From positions 428,496 to 492,495 of the forward strand of contig JAZBQD010000006.1 in the NCBI GenBank assembly GCA_036583965.1: a stretch of 64,000 bases of DNA, given 5' to 3'. The position numbers and the translations under genes are program-made. The notes under the pieces are model-generated. The model searched no databases, was not told where the DNA came from, and saw only the letters and a program-made list of their open reading frames with translations. The stretch is from Prunella strophiata (taxonomy: Eukaryota; Chordata; Aves; Passeriformes; Prunellidae). Shown piece by piece: positions 39,950 through 54,960 of the stretch. Each line of letters begins with the position of its first letter. Position 1 is the stretch's first letter.

Positions 39950-40420
39950 CCCCATCAGCTAGGTTTTAACATGGTTTTCTAATTTTTTTTGGACTGGTAC
40001 CTGGGTTATTTTTCCGGTATCTTTTGCTTTTTACAGAATGACATCCCATTGTAATTTATTTTCAACAATCTCATCTATTAAACTTTCCACAAACACCCCC
40101 TTCTTTAGCTAATAAATAGTTCAAATCTATTCTGATGACACTGTAGTTCTTGTTTGGCTTTGCTGACTTGATGTTAATTCCAATGCCTGAGCAGCTTTAT
40201 TTGTTATCATCTTTATGATTGCTTGGAGTCTTATAGTACAATTCAGCATATAATTTGCAGTCAATACAGAGTTAGATTGCTGTGCTGGTTTTACTTTTTT
40301 GTTTACTAGTTGTTTTTTTACCAAATCCTGAACTGTGTCTTTTAAGATTAAATGTAAAACAAATCCATCTCTCTTCTTTTGGACATTTAATTTCCCATCT
40401 ATTAACACCTCTTCCTAAGT
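39950..40420 (-). pseudogene. env: ERV4 env TM remnant
   Basis: The minus-strand frame at 40408-40127 matches the N-terminal heptad-repeat part of a retroviral transmembrane subunit (KAAQALELTSSQQSQ). The next segment, about 40125-40065, resembles the conserved loop region up to a single Cys and then hits stops. The surface subunit is not recognisable. Confidence 0.75.
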
Positions 40421-40512
40421 TTCTAGCAATCCATTAATTTTCTCCATTTTGCCTAAAGGTTCTTAAATTTGGATGGGTTATAACAGTGGCTGTTGACAAG
40501 GGTGTGTGTAAA

Positions 40513-41167
40513 TGTCCTGGGGTGACGTTATGATGCTTGTATCCCCAATCAGTCTGTTCTGTTTATGCTGGATATTATGTTTTGTGGCTTCAAGACTGGC
40601 TCCAAAAAGTGAAGTTTTGTATTGTCTTGTTATCAGCCTGCTCCCCCACAGCCGACAGGACACAGACGGCAAAGCACATAGTGCTGCTTTTACTTTTGCT
40701 CTGGCTTTCGCTTTGCTCCTGCTTCTGCTTTGCTCTTGCTCCTTGCTTTTGCTTATTAGTTAGTTTACCTAGGCAGTCTGATTTTTCCCTGGACTGTTTC
40801 TTTCTTTCCCTTTCCCGAAACCATTCGAACCTGCTCTGGACTGGGACCTGGGAAACACCAAGAGTTTGTACCTTGTGGCCTGCAGCAGCCATCCCCAGCA
40901 CCACAGGGACCAATAACAGAGTGACCACCCCCAGGAGAGACTTTCTGAATTTGTCATCTTTTTTCAGAGCAGTGAAAGAGTGTTGTCATCTGGTATTGTT
41001 CATTTTGTGTGCTGGGGGGTGCTGTGCCTGTTAAATAAACAGGTTCTTTCCACTTCTCTCTCGAAGGAATCCTTCCTGAACCAGCTGGGGGGAGGGGCTG
41101 TGGGAGTTTGCTTTCTGGAGGGGCCCCCTTTGCAGGTTCTCTCCCAAATTTGGCCTAAACCAGGACA
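40513..41167 (+). mobile_element. Solo LTR-D copy 1
   Basis: 655 bp bounded by an 8-bp inverted repeat, TGTCCTGG at the start and CCAGGACA at the end. It contains 'gttaaataaacagg' (41032) as polyadenylation signal. The reverse complement of its 3' end matches the start of 60857-61507. No matching target duplication is seen. Confidence 0.85.
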
Positions 41168-41599
41168 CATGTGATAAGGCATTGATGGGCCATTAACAGA
41201 ACCATTAACAGGAGATAGTCCGGAGGAAGGAGATAGGAGGTAAGGAAAACACTGCCCCTCCTATTTTTAACGGTATATGGAGATGGTGATAGAATACATA
41301 CTTTTTTTTGGGGTACATCTTAACATTGTAACCTAGGACAGGGACAAGTTGGAAAAGTGGCAGAAAACGGGAGGGGGGAGGGGTTGGCTCTGTGAATGAA
41401 CTGTTAAGAAAATTTACTGTATAAAGAGCCTTAGAGAGCCTCTGAGTTGGAGAGGTTGTCTCTGTCCCTCCCCGTTGCTGATCAAGGACCTGTTTAAGGG
41501 TGGAACTGGGCTCTTTCAATGATGGTTTAGCCGGTGGGAGAATGAGGTATGCCTGTATTGTAGCTGCAGCTCTCTTAATAGAGAGCAAGCAGGCACAAC
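41168..41599 (+). other. LTR-like remnant, unassigned
   Basis: Contains 'gggccattaacagaaccatt', a TATA-like 'ctgtataaagagcc' (41420) and no coding frame. It is probably another LTR fragment, but its edges cannot be fixed. Confidence 0.45.
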
Positions 41600-41669
41600 T
41601 TCTCAAGGATATTTCGTGGGAATCGCAACGAGGAGCCTCAGAGAAAGAAAAAACAATTCTTATCTATTC

Positions 41670-44200
<2,531 letters not shown>

Positions 44201-44204
44201 TTCT

Positions 44205-44222
44205 TGGTTCCCTGACCAGGAA
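44205..44222 (+). promoter_or_regulatory. Primer-binding site, tRNA-Glu type
   Basis: TGGTTCCCTGACCAGGAA differs at one position from the complement of the tRNA-Glu 3' end (TGGTTCCCTGACCGGGAA). It starts 4 bases after the LTR end ...TGACA. Confidence 0.8.
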
Positions 44223-44442
44223 AGGAACTTTGGGCAGATGATAACATGATAAGAGGGAAACTGTGAGATGAAATCAAAAAGAAATAAGAGCAAAGCATGT
44301 ACTAGGTCATAAAGTAGATTGATGGTAAAAATCCAGGGGTGGAAGTTTAGTGTAAGTTATTGTTTTGATAGAAGTGTGTTAAATGTAATTTTGATGATAA
44401 TTTTAGATAAGTGTGTTCTCAGAAGCGAGGGGTGGAGTATCC

Positions 44443-45233
44443 TGGGTTAATAGGAAATGAGCTTTCTAGGGGGTTGTGGCCAAAGACCAATCAGGAATAA
44501 GGTTTGGATATTGGCACCTGAGGTGGCCCACTGAAGTTTTGGATACGCCTCTGAGAACACAAGGGTTTAAAAGCTGGGGACTCCCGGGAGACTCTCTCTT
44601 TCCTTCTGGTCAGTGAAGAGTGTGGACCTCCCCCTCCAGCCCGGCCGTGGGCTGCATGGGGGAGGGGAAGCCATGTGGCTTGGCCGAGGTGGGCCAAGAG
44701 CTCTGGAGGGAGAAGGTGAGAGAAGTGGAGTCGGGCTCCTGCAGCACAGAGGGGAAAGAAAGGCACCAAGACGTGTCCGGCAGTCCTAGAGAACGGGGGA
44801 GGCAAAGAGGAGAGGGAGAGAGAGAGAGCAGCCGCTGGCAGAGAAGAGGTGGGAGGAGGTGCCCTGGCCCTGGGCAGGCAGCTGGGAGGTTTCAGCTATC
44901 CTCCAGGAAGCCAAGCCAAAATTTTAACCCTTCGCGGGAGGACTACTGAGATGTTTCGGGCAGCCCCCCACGGAAGAGAGAGACAGAGAGAGTGTTTGGG
45001 CCATGTGCTGGCTGCAAGCCAAGAAGGAGAAGGGTGGGGGGGGGATGTGCAGGCGAGAAGGTGGCCAGCGTTCAGCCATTCAGCCGTGGGAGTCCTGAGC
45101 TGGCATAGCCTGAGATTTTTAACCCTTTCCTTGGACAATAAAAACTTCTGAACACCAATCCTTCTTTTTGGATCAGGAGAGAGACAGACATGAAATAAAA
45201 GAAAATGGGCATTGTGCCAGTGTCAAACCATAA
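44443..45233 (+). mobile_element. LTR-B 3' LTR
   Basis: 791 bp from TGGGTTAATAGG to ...TCAAACCATAA. It keeps the 300-bp centre (44831-45130) missing from the first LTR and has only a short gagagag run at 44811-44829 where the first has the giant AG tract. Confidence 0.75.
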
Positions 45234-45307
45234 TATTGTCTCATTTGCTGCTCCTGTGTTTTTGAGCATGTGGAATGTGTTGGAAGATTATTTACCTGAA
45301 GGGACTG

Positions 45308-46233
<926 letters not shown>

Positions 46234-46397
46234 ACGTGTGTGTGTGTCAGGACTGTCAGCAGACAGTCCTGAGTTTTCAGCAGTAGTAGTTAATTAGAAG
46301 TAAGTATGATGTAGTACAGTTATGGTATAGTATAACGTAATATAATATAGTTTCAATAAAGTGAGTGTTTAGCATTCCAAAGCCTTGGAGTCAGATG

Positions 46398-46983
46398 TCA
46401 ATCATTTTCCCTGGTTGGGCACCCTAATTTTACTATACCCATATTGTGTTTTACCCCCCACTGACTGAAGAAGTCTTTGAGTTTGTGGGAGGTATAAGCC
46501 GGACCATTGTCTGTTTTAATCTCTTTGGTGACTCCCAAGATGGCAAACGCGAGGAGAAAGCTCTTGATGGTTTCTCTGGCACTTTCTCCTGCATGGGCTG
46601 AGGCAAATACTCCACCTGAGGATGTGTCAATTGACACGTGTAAGTATTTGGGTTGTCCAAAGGTAGGGTAATGTGTAACATCCATTTGCCACAATTGGCA
46701 GCTGTTCAGGCCTCAGGAGTTAACCCCTAAGTCTAAAGATGGAATTTGATAATCTTTGCAATTTGGGCAGGTGGACACCCTTGCTCTGACTTGATCCCAA
46801 GGTAGTCTGAACATTCACATTAACACAGGAATGTTTTGATGAAAGGAATCATGGCTTAGTCTGGCCTGTGAAAAAATATCTGGCATGCTGGCATGGGGCA
46901 CAGGCATGGCCAGGGCATCTGCTTTATGGTTGCCTTCCACGATGGGTCCTGGGGAGGTCAGTGTGTGACTTCACATGCATAAT
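46398..46983 (-). pseudogene. pol: ERV4 integrase remnant (and RNase H tail)
   Basis: Minus strand: the RNase H C-terminal MHVKSHT region just left of LTR-K (about 46975), an HHCC zinc module (HDSFHQN ... CPNCKDY, 46855-46755), and the catalytic core at 46694-46398 with first Asp (MWQMDVTHY) and second Asp (IKTDNGPAYTS). The catalytic Glu and C-terminus are lost where the frame runs into LTR-A copy 2. Confidence 0.88.
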
Positions 46984-47640
46984 TGTGGAAACCCAGGGCA
47001 CCGGGAATATTTTCCTGTCTGCCCTGGGGTGCCCTAACCCCCAGGGGAACATTCACTTTGACCCTCATTCATGGAGAAAGTTTCCTAAATTTCAAGATAG
47101 ACTAGAATCCACTAAAGTGTGAAGTAGATGGTAGAGAGTAGTGTAGGTGTATCATTTAGGTGGGAAATTTAGGTTTTGGGATTTCAGTATGTTGTGGGTG
47201 GAAGCAGGATGGATGGTGTCATCCTGGGTTTCTTCTTCATGCTGCTTCTTCCTTCTTCTTCATGGGTTTGGGTGGCATCTTGCAATTGGGTGGAAAAATC
47301 CGCATTGCAGGATTTTGGGGATCAGTTATTGCGTTAAAAGGGGAAATAGTCTAGGTGTCAGTTCTTAATTGGATAGTTGAGCTTTAAAAGACCTTGTAAC
47401 ATGAGATTGTGAACCCTTTTTGTGGTGCTTTTCCAGTGCACTGAGCCTGGTGTGGACAGCATGCAAAACTCTAGATAAGGTAACAATAAACAAGAACCTG
47501 AAGACCAAAAAAAATCCAGTGCGTCTCTCTTTTCTGACACACGACTGCTCCAGAAGGGTCTTTCCAAACAGGGGAGCCCCCTGGGAGGGCCAAGCCTGAG
47601 TCCCAGAAGTCGGGGAATCGGCAGCAGGTACCCCGGCACA
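46984..47640 (+). mobile_element. Solo LTR-K with TAAT duplication
   Basis: 657 bp starting TGTGGAAACCC and ending ...CCCGGCACA, with AATAAACAAG (47487). Host ERV4 RNase H coding resumes exactly across it: TAAT at 46980-46983 is repeated at 47641-47644. Confidence 0.88.
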
Positions 47641-48800
47641 TAATGTGAAATGGCTGCTTTTGGTAGGAGAGGAGGTATATTAATTTTGAAAGCAACTCAT
47701 ACAAATTTGGGGTTCTCCCTCCCTTAATAATGAATGTTCTGCCCTCATAGCTACTCCAGCAACATAGGCTGAATCAGTGACTAAATTAACAGGCTTTTGG
47801 AACCTCTCTGATATGGTGCCGGAGTCTCACGACTAGCTCAATCACCCAACAGCACCGCACCGAGAGAAGCAGGGTGATCTGGGGTGCAGCTTAGAGCAAA
47901 AGCTCTACGGCACTTGGATGAAACAGGCGCAAGGATGAAGAGGAGACTCCTAAGTCTGGGTCCCACCGAAAGGTCCCACGGAAAGGGAAAATCCAAGGAC
48001 GAAGAGCTGAAGAGCCCTGATCAGGGACTTTCCAGGGCCTTTAAAAAGGGGCGGTTAAAGGGGAGGGTAAAAAGCTTCAACCAATTAGAGATATCCTGGG
48101 GAGGAGCAAAAGGAGGGGTTTTACAGTGTATCAACCAATGAGGGAGATGAGGGGAGGAGAATGGGTCACATAGTCCAATGCTGCGTCAAGGATTAGGGGA
48201 GTTCCAAAAGGGAGGTCCAGGCTGGGGGTAGTACAAAGAAAGATTGGCAGGGAACTTGCTGGAACAAGGGGCTGGTATTAAGGGGGATTGACTTGCATGG
48301 GCTGGGCCGAGGGAGGATTGACACAGAACATTTGAGAGCAATGGGCCGGGTTAGGTGGGACAGACAACTCAGGGGGAGGTTACAATTTCAAAGACAAACC
48401 ATTAACTCTGGGAAATAAGGGGGATACAGAACAGTTCAGGAAACATAAAAATGCACCACAACACCTCTCAAAGGCTCTGATGATGGCAGCGAGTTCAGCA
48501 ATTTGAGGGGACCCCTCAACAATTTGGACATCAGACTCTCACTTCTATGTCAGAGGTTCCCTCCAAGTCATCAGTGACTTGCAGGTTGTTCTTGAGCCAT
48601 CTGTGAAAATTGTCAATGCCTTTAGAGGTTTCCTACTATGGAGTAGTTTTGGGACCAAATTAACAACTGAATTGAACAGCTTATGACTTGGTGGGTGGGT
48701 GGAAATTTGGCCTGGGTAGCTATCCTGGGTGAACTGAAGGTGTTTGTCTGGAGCAAATTGTTCAGATCTCCACTTGTCAATGGCACGTATATGCATGTGA
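47641..48800 (-). pseudogene. pol: ERV4 RNase H remnant, split by LTR-G2
   Basis: Minus strand: the first catalytic Asp region (TIFTDGSR, about 48610), then EGSPQIAELAAI (about 48520-48480), the LTR-G2 insertion, then NLVTDSAYVAG (about 47780-47740) and LLSKLIYLLSYQKQPFHI. DEDD residues are mostly readable, but TDGS is followed by Arg rather than Gly and stops intervene. Confidence 0.85.
47809..48463 (-). mobile_element. Solo LTR-G copy 2 with CCTCTC duplication
   Basis: 655 bp; the minus strand starts TGTTGTGGTGCATTTTTATG, as in LTR-G copy 1, and ends ...CCATATCA. Flanks are CCTCTC at 47803-47808 and 48464-48469, a perfect 6-bp duplication within the RNase H frame. Confidence 0.92.
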
Positions 48801-50600
48801 AGTCACACCCAGCAAGGGTGTGGAGGCATGCTCTGGCTCTAACAATTAGTTGTGCCTTGATTTTCCTGCAGAGTGATGATTGTTTTGGTCAGTTGATGGT
48901 GGAGAAAGACCTACTAAATAATGGAGAGTGGATGTCTCAGTTGCTTGTCCCAGTGGAATATTAGTGCGTGGAATCTGGGTGACTTACCCAGAATTATGAG
49001 TCTGAAGGGAAGCGTCAGATATGTTCAATGAGCTTGTCGGGAGGAGAGGGTTTCTTGCACTTTTTTGATGGATTCCTGGCCTCTGGAATGATGCTCCTTG
49101 GGGAATCAAGATCCTTGTTGCCGCAAAGGAGGCGGAAGAACGGGGCAAGGTTTTCCGTTGCAATCCCCGGCAGCAGATGCACCCAGTTGATGGATCTGCA
49201 GAGCTGGTGAAGATCACAGAGGGTCCTGAGGCTGTCCTTGATAGAAAGCTGCAGGGACACCACAGTCTGCTCATGGATTCAAAGTCCCAGGTAAATTCAA
49301 GGAAGGGTGTGTTGGATTTTGTCCTCGCAGATTTCAAATCTGGCTTTCTCAATTGTCTTGATGGTCTTGGAAAGAACTATGTTAAGGTAGGTCTCTTTCT
49401 GGGCACAAATAAGAATGTGTCTCAGGTTTAGCTGGGTGTGTTTTCAATTACCATCTGTTAAAGGTAGGGCAGTTATCCTCTGTTAATTGGGCAGTTTACT
49501 TTATCTCTTCCACAACCAATTGTCCCTCCAGAGAGATTCTTCTGTTAATGGGCCATTGAGTATCACCACATAACTGATAAAAATGACATCATCTCATTGT
49601 GAGATGCTTCACCCAGAGGGAGGAGCCAAGCATTCCTACCTGGATATAATCTGACATTTGGAACACCAGAGACAGTCTTTTCCCACTGGATTCCCAGAGG
49701 AGCAGCTTTCTTCCTCACTGGATTCCCAGAGGAAGTCCTGGCCCATCTACACCACCATTGGACCTTCAGAGGAAAACCGCACCTTCCTACAGGATTACTG
49801 CTTCAACAGAACCACACCTGTCACTCCAGGAGGACTGCAGCCACCATTTAATGGGACTGCTACCACCACCCTGACCCACAGGGTGTCAGATCGTATTCTG
49901 ATTCTGTCAGGAGTTTTCTGGTTTGTACTACTGCATTTGTATTTTTAGTTTTCCTAGTAAAAAACTGTTATCCCTATTCCCATATCTTTGCCTGAGACCC
50001 TTTTAATTTCAAAATCATAATAATTTGAAGGGAGAGGGTTTACATTTTTCATTTTACAAGAAGCTCCTGCCTGCCTTAGCAGACACCTGTCTTTTCAAGC
50101 CAAGACAGAATGTCATCCATATAATGTAGGATGATGGGACCTGGGAAGGTCATTCAGATGGGAGATAGGATATGGGCAACGTACCACTGGCATATAGACG
50201 GTGAGTTTTTCATTTTTTGGGGGAGGACTCACAAGTGGTACTGCTTCAGAGGTGCCTGTCTGTTCAGGGAGGGGATGGAAAAGGTGAATCTGGGAGCATC
50301 TAGAGGATAGAGAAGGATGTTAAAAAAGCAGTTTTTGATATCAATGACCGCCAGTCTCCAGTCATGAGGAAGCATGGAGAGAGAGGGAAGGCCAGGCTGC
50401 AAGGGACCCATGTCCTCAATGACCTCGTTAATTGTACGAAGGTCATGGAGAAGCCTCCACCTGTCCTTGCCAGGTTTTTTAAGAACAAAGACAGAGGAGT
50501 TCCAAGGGCTTTTGGTAGGTACGATGTGGCCTTTGGAAAGCTGATCCTTCACGAAGAGCTTGAGACTGCGTAATTTCTCCAATGAGAAGGGTCACTGATC
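48801..50600 (-). pseudogene. pol: ERV4 reverse transcriptase remnant, split by LTR-M
   Basis: Minus strand: fingers/palm in 50582-50229 (LSKGHIVPTKSPWNSSVFVL, DRWRLLHDLRTINEV, LAVIDIKNCFFNILLYPLDA), an intact YMDD box at 50124-50113, then after LTR-M the HILICAQK block (49410-49385) and connection-like sequence to 49000. Frameshifts and stops are scattered, but the catalytic Asp pair is kept. Confidence 0.88.
49418..50108 (+). mobile_element. Solo LTR-M (ERVL-like) with GAATG duplication
   Basis: 691 bp from TGTCTCAGG to ...CAAGCCAAGACA, with TATA-like 'ggatataatctg' (49642). GAATG at 49413-49417 recurs at 50109-50113, a perfect 5-bp duplication immediately after the ERV4 YMDD codons. The sequence resembles a common passerine ERVL-type LTR. 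Confidence 0.9.
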
Positions 50601-50894
50601 CACCCACATCGGGCTGTCAGTCTTCCAGGTGAGCAGTGGGGTGGTGTGCCCTACAGTGGCCCCGACTAGAAATCCCGGGATGGAGGTGGGATTTCCAGCC
50701 AAGCTCCCCAATGAGACAATGGGTCCCTGGCCCCCAGGGTGATGGGTGCTCTGACTACAAATGGCCTGATGATGGCAGTTTGGCCCTCCAGACCCTGTAT
50801 TGTGATAGTATGTTTGTTCCTCATGGAGATGGGATCTCCTCCAATCCCCGAGATGACTCCAGTGACAGGAGTCAGCTCCCAGTTCAGGGGCCAT

Positions 50895-51314
50895 TTAGAT
50901 CATGTAATGATAGTAATGTTGGCCCCTGTGTCCACCATCCCCTGTAGGTAGATTACCTTTATTTGACAGGCTGCACTCTATAAGGGGTTTGTCTTGGCCC
51001 ATGATTTCAACCCAGAAAGCCATTGGGTGCTTGGGGATATTGTCTATGTTTAATGGCAAGATAAAGGCTTGGGCACTCACAGTCTCTCTGTGCAAGAAGT
51101 ATGGTGGTTTTGTGCTGCAGACACTGACTGTGGTTTCATCAGCTGGCCCAACAGTTTGTACTTCTGCTATAACATGTATTTCATTTGGCCCATGAATACA
51201 ATTATCTATTACCAGTATGTTTCTCAGGCCCTCTGGGGGTCCATATTTTCCAGTGGGAATACGATGGAAAGCAGAGTCATCAAATTGTAACGACAAAGCA
51301 TCAGCACATGGCAT
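50895..51314 (-). pseudogene. pro: ERV4 dUTPase and protease remnant
   Basis: A 139-codon minus frame begins with a dUTPase-like IPTGKYGPPEG and ends near the protease N-terminus (VEIMGQDKPLIEC). The protease active site (MVDTGANITII) is readable in the next frame at about 50942-50905 and is followed by a stop. The dUTPase-protease order is beta-type. Confidence 0.75.
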
Positions 51315-51480
51315 CAGGTCCTAACCTGAACTTGCTGGAAAGCTTTGGTGACTCTGATCTGCTGTTCAGAGTATGAAGAGTTCCGTGGCACTTTCCCACA
51401 TATTGGACCTCCGTAATAGCAGGGAGGGTAGAGTGAAACGGGTTTCCATTTGCTGTCATCGTGAGGGGCTGCCCTGCTCT

Positions 51481-52341
51481 TCATTGGAAATTTTTTGGCT
51501 GATAATGGTGCTGGTGGTGGTGAGGCTGCTGGTAATAACGAAACTGAGAATGGTTGTTAGAATGTCTGTTGCAATCCATACAATGGGATGAATGGCACCC
51601 CTTTTGTGGCTGCTGGTCTTTAGGCATTTTGTATTCTGGACAGTCCTTCATAAAATGGCCCAGTTCCCCACAATTAAAACATTTTGCAGCATCTTTGGAT
51701 GTTAAAAAGGCCTCTGCTACTCCCTTAGAGATTGCCCTTGCTACGGTGTGTTCAGTGGAAGTCAATTTGGTGCAGGCCTCAACCATCTGCTCGATTGTAG
51801 GTTCTGAGTTGAAGGGGAGATCTCTTAATATTGTTTTGCACTCATCGTTTCTGTTTGCCAAGGCCATTTTATTTAGAACTTTCTAGCCTCTGAGCTTTCT
51901 ATTTGTCTCTCAAGTGCAACTTTAGGTCTGTCTACAAATTTTATGAAAGTTTCACTCACCCCTTGTTTGAAGTTAGTGAAACTCTGTGTAGGTAGGGTGT
52001 TGTTGGGGTGAGGAGCAGGGATGTCTTTGCAGCAGTGGTGATGTCATTGAGTGCAGTTTCTTGTAAATCCTTTGCTTGGTCTTGTGGCTTCTGGAAATCA
52101 CCTCCTTCTGCTATTTGTTCAAGGGTTAAATTTGGTTTGTTGGCATCTTTTGAATATGTATCTGCCAGTGATTTGAGATGCCTTTTTCACTGCCTTCTTC
52201 CAGTTGCCATCATCACCACTTCCAGCTCCAGTGTTGTGGGAATGGGAAGGGGAGGGACCATCAGGGGAGGAGATAGAGAGGGGAAATCCCGATGCGGACA
52301 CACTTCCCGACACAGAAGGGGAGGGGCAGGGTGCAATGACA

Positions 52342-52345
<4 letters not shown>
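51481..52345 (-). pseudogene. gag: ERV4 gag remnant
   Basis: The minus frame 51867-51481 holds the capsid C-terminus and nucleocapsid with one intact CCHC zinc knuckle (CFNCGELGHFMKDC, about 51690-51645), followed by a His/Gln-rich tail. Capsid pieces lie between 51880 and 52140 in other frames. The matrix region is truncated at the (TA)n tract. Confidence 0.85.
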
Positions 52346-52380
<35 letters not shown>

Positions 52381-52383
52381 ATA
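52346..52383. repeat. (TA)n at ERV4/ERV3 junction
   Basis: About 30 bp of alternating TA followed by 'tttgtatataca', placed exactly where ERV4 gag ends and ERV3 gag resumes. Confidence 0.9.
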
Positions 52384-53180
52384 TACAACAAAGCATCCTG
52401 GGAGAGGCTGTGCTCAGTTGCCCTGAACAGAAGCAATTTCTCCAACTTAGGATCTGGGACTGTAATGGACCTCTGTTCTGTACACCCACAAGCCTCCACA
52501 GATACTCAGTGGAAAAAAGGGTTAGAAACTTTGCTTGTGAAATTTGTGAGGCATGCAAACCAGAATATTACAGCCCTCACAACTGACTAGCTGGCCAGAG
52601 AAGGAGCCCACTCGGACCCTGTTGGGCAAGCCCACATTCCTAGAGAGGCCCTGAGGGTATTACTGAAGCTGCACATACCACATTTTTAAAGGTTCCCTAT
52701 GCTGCGACCCCCTAAAAAGTATTTACTAATGTGAAGCAAGGACTGGATGAGCCTTATATGCAATCACTGGCTGCTTAAAACAAGCTTTTAAAAGACAAAT
52801 TGAGAATGACATTGCCAGAGAGGTGTTGCTTTTAAAATTAGCTGTTGGAAATGCTAATGAGAATTGCAAAAAACTTCTTAAGTCCTTCCTAAGGAGGAAG
52901 CTACCCTGCTAGAAATGATAGAGGCATGTAACCGCCTGTGTACCTTCAGCATACAGCAACAGTTACGTATGAAGCTGTGAAGGCTGGTATAGCTAATGCC
53001 TTTGCAACTTTGAAGATTATGCCAGGGGACCCCTGAATGTGCTTCAGGTGTGGGAAATCTGGACATTTGAAAAAGGACTTTCAGAAAGGGGGAGGCCAGA
53101 TCAAAAGCTTATGGTATTTGCCCTCGGTGCCGTAATGGAAGGCATTATGCTAATCAACAACATTCCAAGTTGTGGATTTT
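52384..53180 (+). pseudogene. gag: ERV3 gag, 3' part (capsid, nucleocapsid)
   Basis: Capsid resumes with a readable KKGLETLLVKFVRHANQNIT stretch (about 52512-52575) and continues with frame changes. Two zinc knuckles are recognisable: CFRCGKSGHLKKDF (53036-53079) and CPRCRNGRHYANQ (53113-53155). Each has lost its last Cys. Confidence 0.8.
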
Positions 53181-53389
53181 GAAGGGCGTCTGATATTGGG
53201 AAACAGGAGCCGGAGCATGGGGCAGCAGCGCAAGCAGACACAAATGCTCCAGCTAATGCCTCGGAGCAGACTGCAGCAAGCCCCAGCCCAGTTGCTACAA
53301 ACAGCCTTTGTCTGACCATCACCAATTTACCACCATCCACACCAGGGAGTGCTGCAACTCCCATTGCAGTAGCATTTCTTGATTCATCT

Positions 53390-53990
53390 GTTCATTTGCT
53401 TCCCACAGGAGCTTTCAGAACACTCAGGCTGCACGTGCATGCATTGTTTTTAAGTCCGTCATCTACCTCTTTGATGGGACTTTTTGTTCTCCCTGGGGTT
53501 ATAGATTCTGACTCTGATAATGAGATTATAATCATGGCCTGGACACACTGACTGCCTTGCACTGTTCCTCAAGGAACTTGAATAGCTCAATTGATTTTAC
53601 TTCCCCCAACCATGAGTGTACCTTTCACAGACATAACGCAAAAAGGGGGATTTGGGTCTACTGGAACACCCCAAGTGTGCTGGGTACAACCTATATTAGA
53701 ACAACACTTCACATGCCTGTGTACCCTGACATTAAAAGGACAAAAGACAACACTTGACAGCCTCATAGACACAGGGGCTGATGTTACAGTTATCTCTCAA
53801 GCCAAAGGACCCTCACAGTGGTCCCTTGCTGAAGTGCCTCAGGCAGTTTCAGGCATTGGAGGGAGCAGCCACAGCTATCAAAGGCACCACTTGATACAGA
53901 TCAAAGGCCCCAAGGGACACCTCACCTCAGTCAAACCATTTGTATTATCAGTGCCAATGGTGCTATGGGGGAGGGATGTTCTCTCCTAAT
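53390..53990 (+). pseudogene. pro: ERV3 dUTPase and protease remnant
   Basis: The dUTPase-like segment LPTGAF... to LPGVIDSDSDNEI lies at about 53398-53530. The protease occupies a 132-codon open frame (53591-53989) with active site SLIDTGADVTVIS near 53765 and a C-terminal LWGRDVLS signature. The protease frame is the longest intact ERV3 segment. Confidence 0.85.
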
Positions 53991-54012
53991 GGGGTTTTAG
54001 AATTCAAACAGA

Positions 54013-54960
54013 TTGTCAATGGGGGCCATTGAAACTAACCTGGAAAACAGAGAATCTGGTTTGGGTGGATCAATGGCTCCTACCATTGCAAAAGCTTTGT
54101 GCATTAATGGAGTTGGTCCAACAACTCCAGAAAGGGCATATTGTCCCTTCTACCAGTCCTTGGAATTCTCCCATGTTTGTTATCAAAAAACAAACTGGCA
54201 AAGAACGTTTACTCCATGATCTTTTAAAAATTAATGCAGCTGTGGAGAACACAGGGGCCTTATAGCCTGGTGTAAGTCCCATCTCATACAATGATCCCCT
54301 GAAATTGGCACTTGACTGTTATTGATTTAGAAGATTCTTTTTTAATGTTCCTTTACATCCTGATGATGCTGCTAAATTTTCCTTTTCAGTTCCAAGCACA
54401 AACATGCAGGCGCCCTTACAGTGATATCACTGGATAGTTTTACCTCAGGGCATGAAAAACAGCCCTACTATTTGCCAGTGGTATACTGCTAGGTCCTCAA
54501 TTCTGTTTGTCAACAAATGCTCAATGTTCTTTTGTACTATTCCATGGATGATAGTCTTGTAGCAGCTGAAAAATAGGATGTCATGGAGGAAGGTTTAGCC
54601 CTTGTCACCAAAGCTGTAAATCAGGCACAGCTCCCAAAAAGGTACAAAAACATCCTCTGTGGAGGTATTTGGGGTGGTGCATTGGAGTCCATTCAAGTTC
54701 TGCCCATGGTCTGCAAATTCAGACAAATATTCGTACCTTACATGATGTGCAAAAACTTTTGGGAACAATCAACTGGGTGTGCTCCTTGTTAGGAATTTCA
54801 AATGCAAAGCTAAGTCTTTTGTTTGAACTGCAAAAAGGAGACTCAGACCTTTTATCACCTAGACAACTTACTTTTCAAGCTCAGCAGGTGCCACAGTGCA
54901 TAACTGATGCCATAGTAAACCGACAAGCTGCTTACCTGAGCTGCCTTTCTTTTTAATAAT
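54013..54960 (+). pseudogene. pol: ERV3 reverse transcriptase remnant
   Basis: Beta-type [22 protein letters not shown] (54115-54175), [34 protein letters not shown] (about 54350-54395) and VLPQGMKNSPTICQ (54440-54480). The catalytic box at about 54532-54555 reads YYSMDD, with Ser in the place of the usual Tyr. Several stops interrupt the frame. Confidence 0.88.
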
